Below are positions 43,276 through 55,720 of a DNA stretch of 64,000 nt, one piece after another (position 1 is the first letter of the stretch; each line of letters begins with the position of its first letter). The translations under genes were made by a program, and so were the position numbers. Under the pieces are notes generated by a model. The model had not been told where the DNA came from, ran no database searches, and saw nothing but the letters and a program-made list of their open reading frames with translations. Source of the stretch: Heterodera schachtii (Eukaryota; Nematoda; Chromadorea; Rhabditida; Heteroderidae); contig SIJG01000019.1 of assembly GCA_023374025.1 (NCBI GenBank), forward strand, positions 525,403 through 589,402. Reading direction: 5' to 3'.

Positions 43276-46200
43276 TGTATTGGTAAATTATTACCATAAA
43301 TAAGAGAAAATTAAAAACTATTAATAAAGATGCAAATAGATTTCTTTAAAAAGGAAAACGTACTATGGTAATTCTAATAACCAATGAAAAATACTATGAC
43401 AAAAAATTGAAAATCAACAGCATTTGATCCAGTTTTTTGACACCACATTTCCATCAGATCAACGTAATAAAAACAAAAAAGTTTACAACAATGCCATCCT
43501 AAATTATAAAAAAAGCTAAGGAAAATGAATAAAGGCTCGGCTTTAATTGACGAGAAACAAATTATTCCAATTTAAACATTTTTAAATAACAAAATATAAT
43601 AAACAAAAATTCATTGTAAATTGTAAAACCTTATAAAATGCGATATTTCCCACAAATAAAACAATATAAGGAACCTGATTTAGTGAAATAAAATGAGACA
43701 ACAGAGAAATTATGTACATGGGAATCGCAATTTACCAAGAAACCGACGCAAGAGTTTAAATCATTTATTTACAATAAAAATGGATGAGGCAAAAATTATC
43801 AATATGTCTCAAATTTATGAACTATTCTTAAACAAAATCTTACCCATATTACATGCTAAATAAGTGTAAAAATGGCAATAAATAAAATTGAATTTCCGCA
43901 ATAAAAATGCCAAATTAAGTGAATGCATGTCCGTATAATTGAAACCTAACACCTATGAATAAACCAATAATATTATATTGGCGTTAAAAATAATTTAATA
44001 ATTAGTAAATTGCATAATAATCAAACAGACGAAAACCAAAAAACATTTACTATCACCCAAGTGCAAAAAACTATATGGTTTGAAACTTTTAATTTGAGAA
44101 AAACAGTTAATATATACATTAAGCTACTTGAATAAATGAACCGAAGAAAGAAAAAAATTTTTTAAAGAAAGTGTGATTTTATATGAAGAGAATAATTTAA
44201 GTTTTTAATTACAATATTAATTTTAATGGGAAAAATTTATTATTCGAGTTAAAATATCTTAATGACTTTTCAGCAATTATAATTAAGATTAAACCCATAG
44301 TAATCTGGCGGCTAGGCCCGAAAAATCAACATGGAAATAGAAATATAAAAACTCAAAAATTGAAAAAACAATTTTAACAAAAACTCAAATAAAATTATTA
44401 CCAATTTTTAGCCAAAAACAAATTAAAAATGAACATCATTTTTTATAATTCCAGAACCGAGTTAAGCAAACAAGACAATCTAAATATTTTATATATATGA
44501 CAGAAATTTAAAACCAAAATTTATTTATGAGGATAATTGCTTTAATATTTTAGTAATAAATTACAAATATTTATGAAAATGTGCAGAAATGCAAAATGAT
44601 TTATAAAATGAATTTAATTAGTATAAACAAATGAATTGATGGAAATTTGCTTCGACAGCACATGATTTAAACCAAAGCAAGATTTAAACCGTTATAAATT
44701 TTATAATATTAGATTTCTAAACTAGAAGCCCAAAATTAATAAAAGTTTACAATGAATCTAAAGATTATTAATGGTTGAAAAATCTTTAAATAATAAATTA
44801 AAAACAAAATTCATGGCCAACTATTCTTGAATCTCGCGATTCTGCAATTCATTGATAATTCTAAAAAAATATTTGTTTTTAAATCCAATTAAAGCGGTCA
44901 GAATCAAAATAATTTCATTAAATGAATTAATGAACGCCATCCATTTGAAATTAATCAAAAGATCGTTTATTATTAGAAAAAATAAATAAAATATTGAGAA
45001 GACTTTAAATGAAAAAAATACATTAAATTTAATATTTAAAAATGGAAATTCAACCACAGAATGAATTCATTAAAGAATTAAAAAAATTTAAACTTTTAAT
45101 TAGAGATTGTTTTAGGAAAAAATTACTCAAAAAAACAAGAAAAATAAAATGGGGCCAATTTCTGTCGTATAATGACTTAATTATGCAAAATATTTGATTG
45201 TATCAGTAAAAAACATATAAAAAAGGAAACAATAATTAAACACCAAACAGAGATAAAAGTATGCATTGATAAAAAAATCATTTTCGAATTAATTTAACAA
45301 TTTTTGAATAAAATAGTTACAAATTCAAAAAAAATACTATTGGAGTAAAATTTAAAATAAGGTAAAAATTAAAATTAATATACAGTTGTACTATGTTAAA
45401 TTGAAAAAACTTACTCTTCCCATTAAAGGGCGAAAGGTAAGTTTAAAAAAAATTAAAATTTGACAAGTAAAGCTTCAATTTGATTTTTTTCATAAAAATA
45501 AAAAATCAAATATGTTCTGTGCTTTGGTACGAGAACTTAGAGGTGCCGAATTAAAAAATATTTATCAATTTTACATTTATTATAATTAAAAGTTAATCTC
45601 AAAATATAAATTTGACGTGAGTAATAAAATTGTAAGTAAAGATTTGTAAATTGTTGTTTCAATTGTAATATGTATTTAAAAAGAAATGTATGTTTGATGA
45701 TATTGAGTGAAGATCAAAAGAACAAAAAATAATTAACAAAACATACGTTAAAAACAACCAATAAATTTATATTTTAATAATCATAACAATATTAAAATAC
45801 ATTTTTTTTTTGTAATTATATAAAAAAATTTTAATACGAAAATAAATAATTTTAAATTTTCAAATGTTTGAAAACTAGTAAGCCTTTTAAAGTATTGAGT
45901 TAAAGAATTGAAATTTAAAATATAGAAAATAATAAAAAATTTACTTAGGAAGTTGAATAACAGGACAAAAATGTGCTAATTTTCAGCCAAAACAATAAAT
46001 ATTTATAACAAATAAGAATAAGCAAGGCGAAAAATATAATCCGTAAATAATTAATCTTTTGTAAAACTAAGAAAGCCAATAACAAAACGACCATTGACAA
46101 ACAAAAACACAATAAGAAAAATGTAAAAAATCTGTAAATTAATATTCATTCTAAAATAGCTCGCAAGGACCGAATAATCGTGAATTGAGCGAAGTCTGTT

Positions 46201-46470
46201 AAGTAAAACCATGACATCAAAAATATTTAAATTTACACATAAGAATATCTTTTAATAAATAAAAACATTTTTAATGTTAAATACAAATACTGAATTATAG
46301 CAATTTAAAGCATTGTAAAGAAAAGGAAAATTCAATAAATTCAATTAAGGCAGAAATCCCGAACATGAAGTAAAAAACTATAACAAAAAATTTTTCAAAG
46401 ATATAATAATAAACATACACTAATAATAAATAGAAGAATTTTTCCTTCACAGGAGATGTAGTAAAATGTC
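43276..46470. other. A-rich non-coding block
   Basis: Strongly A-rich on +, the mirror of the left domain. No gene. Near its right end (46434-46468) it carries the reverse complement of a word group at 24562-24596 in the T-rich domain (ACTACATCTCC, then TGTGAAGGAAAAATT on minus). The 78-codon minus frame at 44821-45057 is F/I/L-rich and unconvincing. Confidence 0.6.
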
Positions 46471-48266
46471 TTGGTGAATTTGAATATATTATTTTATTTT
46501 TCCAATCTGAATTATTTTTATTGGTTTTCGCAATAAAAATAAGTATTTATCAAATTAACTTTTCGTTAATTTGCGATTATTTTGCTTCTCACAATTAATG
46601 TTGCATAATCCTAAATTATCTTATAATTTAAATATTTTTGCAACCATTTGCAAATTTTTCTTATATTGCATGTTTTTCTTAGTAATACGTGAAATTGCTT
46701 TATTTTTTCATGCTTTTATTCATCTTTAAAATTGTAATTTATGTGAATTTATAATAATATGAATATATTTTTTAACACTTTTATTGAACAATTATGATTA
46801 TTTGTTTTATGAAGTGCCGCCATGATATTTCCCATAAAAATGTCTACTTTTTATTTAACAAATTATATAAATTAATTTATAGCATATTTTTATGCAGAGA
46901 TGTATATATTTTTTGATTTAATTCTTAATTGTTTTGCATTTGATTATTTGTTATAGTTTGTTTAATTGTTTTTGACAACAGTAGCACATGAAATTGAAGA
47001 AATTAATTACAAATTATCAAGTTAGTATATATAATAGAATTCTTCCAAACTCATTTAAATATTAGTTTATTTTTTCCATTTATAATAAACATAATTTTCG
47101 AAACTCAATTTCTTAAAATCTTAATAAAAGATTAGTGTGAAATTGAAACAGCAGCTTTTCTTTATGCAGTGAAAAAAAAATGTTATTTTCTCATTATTTA
47201 TTTTGGTATACTAAATAGAAAAATTTTTATTTTAAATTATTATTAATTCTTCGCTTGCTGCCGCAGTGTGGTTTTTAATTCATGATCTCCATTGGAGTAG
47301 GTTCCGAAAGTTTTCGTTTCGGCATTCTTTTTTATATTTTCATCAGTTAATTTTTAAGGCACTTTAAAAGGAAATATTTAATAAAAGATTTAAGATTCAT
47401 GTCGATTTTAATTACTATGGAAACCAAAAAGACAAATTTTTATCAAAAATTATCATTTATATTTAATTTGTCCTTTTAAATATTTTTAATTTTTAAAATA
47501 TATGTTGCTGTTCATATATATTTTTTTATACCTTAATATTATTTTTTTGGTTTTATGTTTCATATAGTTCTGCATTTTAAGATTTCTCCGGTTCATATTT
47601 CACATTCACAGCCCACTTATTTGTGATGTTCTTGCCGACTTGTTTTTTTGCCAGTTCCTTTCTCACGGTCAATAGCATTGCAATAGGTGTTTGGACTCTC
47701 GAGAAACGGTCGGGTAGTGAAAGAAGCCAAAATTCAGTCCCAAAAGAAAAATTTTGTTTTCTAACCTGCGGTTTTCGGTTATATTTCGAATATAATTGTG
47801 TTTGAAAAATAACATTTTGTCCGTTAACTTTTAAGTAAAATTTTTATAGAGACCTCATATTTTCCATAATATATTTTTTCTTTATCTCAATTTTGAATAA
47901 TTTAAAGTTTTATTTAATTTTTTTATTAAATTTAAAGAAAAAGCGTAAACATTTTCACGAGTAATTTGTAATTAGTCTGTATGAGTATTAATGCCATTTT
48001 TAATTTGTTTAGTTTATAATGTAATTTTTTCTATTCTATTAGCATAAATTCATTCAATTTTGCATTTAGGCAGTTGATATTGAAGTTTAGGTTTTTTTAC
48101 ACAATAATAAATTGACTTATTGTTTTAAATATTTATTTATTAACTCTTATTGGGTTTTTCAGTATACCAATTTTTAATGTCTGCGATTACCTTTTATGAT
48201 ATATAAACTTTATTCAAATTTATCAAAGATGAACTTTATGAATGTTAAAGTTTCGTTTTTTAATGA
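46471..48266. other. Short T-rich non-coding block
   Basis: Polarity flips back to T-rich within a few tens of bases of 46470. It contains GC-richer islands similar in kind to the main T-rich domain: GTGCCGCCATG near 46816, CTGCCGCAGTG near 47259 with GGTTCCGAAAGTTTTCGTTTCGG near 47300, and 47580-47790. A 60-codon frame at 47623-47805 lies in the last island but shows no recognisable domain. Confidence 0.55.
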
Positions 48267-48373
48267 CATTTCGCCAACTAATTTTGCCATTTACTCTAAA
48301 ATTGTTTTTTTCTCTAGAATAATAGTATAGTTTAATATAATGTGTATCTATGAAAAAACAGGGCCCTCAGTGA

Positions 48374-48556
48374 TTTTCCTGCTTATCATATCACTTATCA
48401 ATTCATCGCAGTGACTGTATTTCTTTGATGAGACTCAGAATCCCTACGTATCATCGTGCCTGGCAAAAAAAACAACTCATTCGGTTCTGTTCTGACATGA
48501 AATGTACAAAGGATTCTGATTCTCTGACCCAAGAAATAGAAAATTCACTGCTCTGA
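48374..48556 (+). pseudogene. Possible non-LTR retrotransposon ORF2 fragment (60 codons)
   Basis: An open frame bounded by stops, with balanced base composition, containing RIPTYHRAWQKKQLIRFCSD and SLTQEIENSLL. The pattern of an arginine/lysine-rich segment with AW, then FCSD, loosely resembles the linker between endonuclease and reverse transcriptase in Jockey/CR1-type ORF2 proteins (AW.......W..FCSS). The match is weak and short. It could be chance or another transposon fragment. Confidence 0.3.
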
Positions 48557-48636
48557 ATTGTTAAGAGAGCAGATACCCATTTATATAATTTTTATTATCA
48601 TTAAATCAATATAGACTAAAAAATTTGGTTTTAGTT

Positions 48637-48830
48637 TAGTTGGCGAAATGTCAATTGGCAAAACGTCCGAATCTGGCTTAGTTGGCGAAACGTCCGAATT
48701 TGGCTTAGTTGGCGAAATGTCACTTTTTGGGTGAGTTGGCGAAACGTCCGAATTTGGCTTAGTTGGCGAGATGTCAGTTGGCGAAATGTCAGTTGGCGAG
48801 ATGTCCAGTTGGCGAAACGTCGGTACACCT
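48637..48830 (-). repeat. GTTGGCGAAACGTCC tandem array
   Basis: About nine units. The full unit is 27 bp (with CGAATTTGGCTTA) and the short ones are 13-15 bp. The core GCGAAACGTC/GCGAAATGTC is shared in kind with FB1, FB2 and the inverted repeat of hAT-like element 3. Orientation is set by the open frame; either strand is equally valid. Confidence 0.88.
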
Positions 48831-48833
48831 TTT

Positions 48834-49349
48834 TTCCTACCAGCTAAAAAATGTGGGTTTTATTCGCAGTTGTAATTTTCCTTGAATTTATCTTTTATAA
48901 TGTTTTTCATATTATACGGAGAAAATGTTTTGATTATTAATTTAATTGGTTAAATTATCTTTTTTATTGTTAATTTTAAATTTTATTGTATTTTGTCTCC
49001 TCTTAGATTTTGTTTCTAAAAAATAGGCTAGGCTAATGACGCAAAAAATTTGTCGTAGACTAATTAACAAAAACACTCAAATGCGAATTTATCATCGTTT
49101 TGCTGAGTTCAAAGGGTAATATGATGATTCTTTGAGATGATTTGCTGATTTTTGAAAAATTTGCTAACTGAAGAACTTTTAAATGATTTTATTTGGAATA
49201 AAAATTTAATATTCATTTTTTAATTTAGGAACGAAAAATGGAAAATATGCAAAAATAACGGGTGCATTGAAAGTGGTCACAATGGCAATGGAACGATAGC
49301 GCCGCGTTTTTTTATTAGTTGTAGAGAGAGAAAAGGAAAAGAGTTTTGG
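48834..49349. other. Mixed-composition stretch between FB3 and FB4
   Basis: Polarity weakens here. Near 49100-49170 words like TTTTGCTGAGTT and TTTGCTGATTTTTG resemble the right half of hAT-like element 3 (29385-29480), suggesting a fragment of that family. 49250-49340 is GC-richer (CAATGGCAATGGAACG, AGCGCCGCG). No gene assigned. Confidence 0.45.
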
Positions 49350-49810
49350 GTCAAGTACAGTTTTGGTCCAATCAACTTTTGTTCGTCCAATCAACTTTTA
49401 TGCGTCCATTAATTTTTATGCGTCCAATCAATTTTTTGCGTCGAATTATAGTAGAAGGAAAATTCTCCATCAAGGTTTTGTTTTTTTTACAAAAATCCTT
49501 ACAAGTTTGGATTATCTTCTCAGAATTACCAGTGTTATACACATACGTTGTTTTCAGTTTCATAGCTAGATTCGTTAATATAACGACCTTTGTTGTAGTT
49601 TTTGCTAATATTAGGATAAATTGCGCAAAGATGTCAAGAATTCGTTCGCTCTTCAGCATTCTTTTTTGTCAATAATTAAGCCGAGCCATCCCACATGTTC
49701 AGTCAAGGCGCAGGACTATGGAAATAGAGCTAGCCAGTTTGGAACGCATAAATAATTGAATATTGATTGGACGCACAAAAATCCATTGGATACATAAACT
49801 GTACTTGAGA
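49350..49810. mobile_element. Foldback-like element FB4 with GCGTCCAATCAA units
   Basis: The left arm 49350-49450 begins TCAAGTACAGTTTTGGTCCA and continues with four CGTCCAATCAACTTTT-type units. The right arm 49741-49810 is its reverse complement, ending CATAAACTGTACTTGA. The 290-bp interior is balanced in composition. A minus-strand frame of 95 codons (49372-49659) and a plus-strand frame (49346-49675) read through it. The minus one has non-repetitive content (AQFILILAKTTTKVVILTNL) but no family I recognise. No target duplication is evident. Confidence 0.65.
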
Positions 49811-50180
49811 CTTAATTTTTCCTCCAATTTATGTTTTCAGCCCAATTTATTGCAGTTTACACCAAAGGTCGGATAAAAAATTTTTAAAAAACAAAATTTC
49901 AAGTAAAAAAAATCGGATTTCAGAGTCAAACAAAGAACATTTTTCATTCTATATTTTTCTCCTTGACATTATGCCAAAAAGTTCAAAAACAAAGTAATGC
50001 TAAAAAATAAGAAAAATTTAGTCACTACTCAAAAATCAGTACTTTTCTAAATAATAGGGCCGATCCTCCTCCCATTTTTTGAAAAAATTGAATTTTTGAT
50101 AAGTCCCAAAAATGTTTTAGTCTCGTATTATGATATGACATTCATTTCGCCTAATTCCTAACCCTGGACACGAATTCGAA
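49811..50180. repeat. Element remnant with AATCGGATTTCAGAGTC word
   Basis: Around 49905-49955 the sequence is a diverged copy of the AATCAGATTTTGGGGTC..AGAACATTT repeat seen at 1008-1075, 36090-36150 and 41165-41235. No gene. It lies at the T-to-A polarity switch. Confidence 0.5.
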
Positions 50181-51009
50181 CAAAAAGTTGAAATTTAAAT
50201 TAATTCATAATTAAAATTTGCAATAAAAGGATAAAATGCACAAAAAAACATATTATAACCTTAATAATTTTGGTGCATGTCTTAAAATTTGCCTTTCCCT
50301 TTTATTTGGCCATAATTTTGTTTAAATTTTGATCTCGTTTTTATTTCAAGTTCGATAGAATTTTGAAACAATTTAAGAAATGAAAGTTGAAAAAAATTTG
50401 CTTATTGACAAAGAAATGTATTTAAATTTTAAAAATTGAGAAAACAGTTAGCTTTTTGTGCTAAAAAAGCCGAATAAATGTAAAAACTTAAAAATGTCAA
50501 ATGAAAAATTACAATAACAAATATTCTTTAAAAAAATTAGTAAATTAAACAAATTTTAATCTTTAATAAAAAATTTGCAATAAAATGCCTAAAAAATATT
50601 ATTTAGAGCACCTATAAGGAAAATATTACAACTTACAAAAGTAATCAACTGAGTAATAAAAGGCAAATTGTTTTATTTTTTATAGAAATGTACATATTTT
50701 ATGAGTGTAAATTTTAAAAGCCATGTCAAATTTTATAAAGCTAGACAACTTGGCAACTTTCGATGTCTCTTATTTTCAAAATTTAAAGAATAAATAAATT
50801 TAATAATGAATGCCGTAAGTCTGTGCTTTAAACATATACATCAATTAAAATAAAAATAGAGAAAAAGGATTGCGATAATAAAAATCAGAGCAACGAATGC
50901 ACATGAGTTTTAAATAACCAAAAATATTTTTTCAATTACTTTCGTTCAAACACAAAAAATACTAAATCATTAAAGAAAATTTGCGTTTAAGAATAATTTC
51001 AAAAAAAAT

Positions 51010-51039
51010 AATTAAGAAAAAATTTTTTTTTTCTTAATT
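51010..51039. repeat. AT-only hairpin AATTAAGAAAAAA / TTTTTTCTTAATT
   Basis: A perfect short inverted repeat with A-run and T-run arms. Probably a by-product of homopolymer-rich sequence. Confidence 0.6.
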
Positions 51040-51370
51040 TTTTTTTTTAATTGAAAGAAACCAGTTCTATTCATTTTCAAAAATTAAATGATACAATCAA
51101 AATACATTCCTTAAATAAATGAATAAATATTAATAACATAAACTTAAAAAAATAGAATGTATATACTACAAGAATGGTTCAAAGATATGCAGTTAAACAT
51201 TGATAAAAGAAAAATAAATTAATTTAAAAAGATCTATGAATTCAACTTTGAAGAAAGAAAAAAGTGGCGTTATAACTCGGTGAAAAAATATAGAAAACTT
51301 TATTTTACTGTACATTTAATTTTGATTTACTAGTGAACTGAAATAATTAAAGCAGCCCAATGGGAATGAA

Positions 51371-51426
51371 ATAAATCCCAGCATGTGACTAGTGAAAATT
51401 ACCAAATCTATTAAATATTAATTTGA
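51371..51426 (-). repeat. Inverted-orientation copy of the 13026-13081 module
   Basis: On minus it reads CAAATTAATATTTAATAGAT, TTGGTAATTTTCACTAGTCA, CATGCTGGGAT. This matches 13026-13081 at about 50 of 56 positions by eye. It shows that A-rich blocks are T-rich-domain sequence in the opposite orientation. Confidence 0.85.
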
Positions 51427-52319
51427 TAAATAAGATTAAAGCTAATATTTTATCTTAAAATTATTAAAAAGGTATGATTAACAACCTTAAATGAAATATT
51501 TTTTTGTTGAAAATAGTAAATCGGTTTTTTGGAGTGTAAATTTTTAAATTATTAAAACAGACAAAAAAATATAAAAGCAGTGAGTTCGATAATTAAACAT
51601 TAATAAATATAGGCTATTTAAAATATCAATTACGCAACATTCTAATTTAAAAAATATATGATTAAATTAAAACAATAATATTCTATGTTTTGCTTTTGAA
51701 CCTGTAAAAAAAATCAATTATAGTAAATATGAAAAATTTAAAAATTAATGATAACATTCCTTAAAAATTACGCCAGTGAAATATTGTTAGTAATTTAACA
51801 GAAGTTGTTACACCCAGAAAGAAAAAATAACAAAATTTAGAAAATATGTATTCGTCATTACTAAATAAATACAATAATGCTCAAAAAATTGAAAAAATAT
51901 CATAGAAATTAGAAAACTAAGTCATAAATATTATAAACAACTAAAAAATTTAAATAAGAAAAGTAAACAATCATTTTTATAAAAAAATTTAAAAGAAAAT
52001 GTTTTATAAATAAAAATAAATAAATCTATGTAATAAAAATATTTGATGAAAAATATTATCAATTATTGATGATACGCTACGAGTGTTATGATAATAAAAT
52101 TCATCTTCTTTTCTAAAATTTATACAACAAAATAAAATGACTCGTAAGAATGGGTGGGGGTGTAGTTGAGACAAAAATTTTTTGGGAAAATTAAGAGAAA
52201 AATAAAAATTAAAAAATAATAATTGATATATTCTTTTACAACGAACTAATATTATTTTTAAAATTTAAATATAAGATTTTCCAACCACCAAAAAAACATT
52301 TAATATTCTTTCTTTTTTT

Positions 52320-52640
52320 AAACAGCCGTCTCCCCACGTCCTCAAAAGTTTTTTAAAAAAAAGCGCGCCTCAAATCGACACCGCCGGCCTCCTATACTCT
52401 AATTTTTTTTTTGGAAAAGTGCGCCGCAAAAAAAGCGGTTTGAAAAGCAAAAGTTATTTCAATCATAAATTAGATCAGATCGGTTGATAATCCTTTTTTA
52501 ACTGTTTTTATAAGGTAAAAGTCATTTTTTTCAAAAAATCTTAATTTTGATGTAAAATCTTAGTTTTAGCATAGTTACTCCGTCTTGTGTTTTGGGGGGC
52601 GAATCGTCTCGTATTTTATTTTTCTATTCGCAACATCCCT
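52320..52640. repeat. GC-richer element remnant in the A-rich block
   Basis: Words such as AGCGCGCCTCAAATCGACAC, CGCCGGCCTCC, GTGCGCCGCAAAAAAAGCGG and GGGGGGCGAATCGTCTCG contrast with the background and resemble FB2-type units (GCGCCGCAAA). Termini not found. Confidence 0.45.
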
Positions 52641-55030
52641 GGTTTTGATCTATTTTGAATAATCGATGATAAATATGGTACAGATTGAACTGTTTCTATA
52701 AAAAATTAATCCATCAAAAATCTAGTTTTTGTTATTTGGAAAATGCAACTATACATATGAAATAAAGTTTCCTTATTAACCATTAATAAGTCAACGATTT
52801 TAATATATTATTAAATCCTAATACGATTAAATTAGTTAAAATGAATTTTAATTATTGTAAATTTCCTTGGTATGCGCTAATGCATATTTGAACACATTTT
52901 TTAAAATTGAAACAAGACAATAAATGTATTCTCTATTCACATATAAAATTAAAATCTTTATTTATTACGCAAAATAAATCATAGGCAAATAAAAAAGTTT
53001 GTAGGTTCAAAAACATGAAGGAGAAAAATAAAAAATAAATAAAATTTAAAATTAATTCAATTTATTTGTATTTTTAAATTGTTCCCTCGACACGCCGAAC
53101 AATGATCACGAGACTTGCTTGAAATTAGCTTTAATTTAAAAAATATAGATAATTAAGAATTCAACTTTTAAAAATAATATTTTTTTTATATAAGTAATTT
53201 TGTTAACAAAAACAACGCAGCAATAATTATGTGAAATAATAAATTTAAATATATCTATTTTTAAATGAACTTTAACTAGTTTTAAAAACCATTGTAAATT
53301 CAAAACTATAAATTTAAAAAAATTTATAGTAAAATACATAAAACGCAGAAAACGTAATAATTTTTAATCTATATTATGCGAAATTTGCTAAAAATTAAAA
53401 ACAATCATTTCGAATTAGACTAAAGTAAAAGCAAAATAAGTAAAAAATGATATTAGCACATAACCAAAAAATACACACAATAATGTGTGAAATTAAAACA
53501 TTTTTGTCTTTTGCTCATTACATTTTGCTCTTATGGCTGCTTCTGCTGTTTCTTGTTTCTTCTTATAAATCTGCGTAAAATTGGTTTATCTGATAGCAAT
53601 TACGTGAATCTATTAATTTTGAAAATGTTATTGAAGATTACATTAATCATAAAACATAAAATAATAATTAACCAGTAACCAGTCAACTTTCATATAATAA
53701 CATCTATATACAGCCGGAATCAGAAAAAAATATTAGATTACAAGATAATATGAAAGATTTTTAAAAGAAATTTCTAACAAACACGTAAACTAAATATTAA
53801 TTAAGTAAAATAAAACTAGAAAAAAAATATATTTAGCAATATTAACAAATAATTAGTTAAAATATTATTATGAATAATAATTGAGCGAAAGTTTAATAAA
53901 CAACACGACCAAAATGAAACCAAGTTCACAAAAACTAGGGCTACAAGAGAAAAGAAAAAAATATAAATTGTAAATGCGAGAAATGACTCCGTCACTTGAA
54001 TCATAATTAAAATATAGCAATCAAAGCAATAAGTCTTTCCCAAACATATTGTTATTTTACTTGAGCAGAAAAACATTTAATTGAATATCTGACTCTATCA
54101 AATCAAAAAACCAAACAAACGAATTTCATTCAAATTTAATGCAAAGTATTTTCTCAATTCATCATAAAATCTATTAATTTTTGCTTTAAATAAAAATTAC
54201 CTTAAATGAAACCTTCAGCTGTGGAAAAACGTTATTACAGAGACTCTTCTACGTCGAGAAAATAAAGAGAATCAAGAATTAATTTGACACTGAAGAAGCA
54301 ATGGAAAATTAAAAACAAAATTATTATATGAAGTTGAATATAAAGAAAATAAATCCGTAAATTTTCTAGTAATATCAAATCTCTATGCTCTACGCTTATA
54401 AATATAAAAGAAAACAAATGGTTGATTTCTTCTTTTATCTAATAGTAATATAAATTTAGACTATATGAAAACAAACATTTGATGTTACGGTATATTTATT
54501 TAGTTATAAATTGGTCAAAAAAAGATTTTTAAAGTGAGAGTTATGTCCGCAATGTGGCGTTATAAAAATAGTCATGTTAGCGAAAATATAGTGAAATGAA
54601 ACACATTATATAAGCAAGAAACAATATAAATTATTTCTTTAAGATAATAAAGAGCTTAGAAATAAAATTGTTATCAATAATTAAATGAAAATAAAAGAAT
54701 TTTTTTTATTAATTAAAAATTATTTTCTTTTGTAACTATTTATAAACATATATATGTTAAAATTAATAAAAAAAAAAAGTAAAAAATGGCAATAATTAAC
54801 TTAAAATTTATTTGAAATAATGATGAAACAATTTTCTAATTAACAAAATAAATTATTTATTCATAACAAATGTTTGGTTTCTTATCGACGGGAAACCACC
54901 AAAAAGATATGGAGATTGAAGCGCATGATCAACTAAATGATAGAATTTGCAGTATATTTTTATTATAATAAAATAAACAACAAATAAATTGCAGTAAAAA
55001 AATAAATTCTTGAATGATATTTGTGATATT

Positions 55031-55050
55031 AATAATAATAATAATAAATA
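55031..55050. repeat. (AAT)n microsatellite
   Basis: About six AAT/TAA trinucleotides. Simple repeat. Confidence 0.8.
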
Positions 55051-55550
55051 GTTTTTCTTAATTTGAATATTTCTATGTTGAAAAATGGTAAAAGATAAAT
55101 AAGTTGTAAAACAATTTTTTGAAATAACTCAAGTAAGGTTAACTATTAAAAAAAGTAAACATTAAATATCAATTAAATCACCCTCAGAGGCAGTTTGAAA
55201 AGGAAGTCAAATGATTTATTAATAAATTTTTAATAAAATACAAAAACTCTTCTAAAATTTAATTCGAAGTGTAAATCTAAACCGAATATTTAAATAAAGT
55301 AAATTATCAAATGAACTATAATTGAAATTGTTTAAATTATGTTTTTAAAAAGTAACAAATATATTCTTGTTGATAATTAATATTAATTGCACAAAAATAA
55401 TGTCACTGTGGAGCATTTGAAAATTTTAAAATAAACAAAAAATATTTTTGAAAAATAAATACTAAAAAATTACACAATATAAAAATATTTTAATAAAATG
55501 GTACTAAAAATAAATGAAAAAAAGAAAATAAATAATTTTTTAAATGATTA

Positions 55551-55720
55551 CCCCTAATATTAAACGAATAGCCCGAATTAGGGGTGTATTTTTACAAAAT
55601 TTTTCGACGTTTAAGCCAAAAATTACTATTTTTTGACATTTTGGCCGCCATTTTTCAAAAAATTTCATTGTTCCACCACAGAAATGGCGCAATTATATTA
55701 TATTTAAATAGGATTAAAAA
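55551..55720. repeat. Element remnant starting with a CCCCTAAT / ATTAGGGG hairpin
   Basis: Perfect 8-bp arms at 55551-55558 and 55577-55584, followed by TTTTCGACGTTTAAGCC and TTTTGGCCGCCATTTTTC. The latter resembles the TTTTGCGGCCATTTTTCC near 1230. Likely an old MITE piece. Confidence 0.45.

Larger units (their letters stand above)
48267..48833. mobile_element. Foldback-like element FB3 with GTTGGCGAAAYGTC array
   Basis: The right end (48637-48830) is a tandem array of GTTGGCGAAACGTCCGAATTTGGCTTA-type units, partly shortened to TTGGCGARATGTCA. A single reverse-complement unit, TGACATTTCGCCAACTAA, lies at 48267-48284. The sequence between is compositionally balanced, unlike the host blocks. 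The left arm is one unit long, so the element is very asymmetric or its left array has collapsed. Exact outer boundaries and a target duplication are not clear. The minus frame at 48631-48828 (TFRQLSQIR repeats) is an array shadow. Confidence 0.65.
50181..55550. other. A-rich non-coding block, part 1
   Basis: Strongly A-rich on +. No gene. It contains the reverse complement (51371-51426) of the module at 13026-13081, an A/T-run hairpin at 51010-51039, a repeat remnant at 52320-52640 and an (AAT)n run near 55031. Minus-strand frames at 53136-53339, 53816-54076 and 54235-54417 are F/L/I/Y-rich artefacts of composition. Confidence 0.6.
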
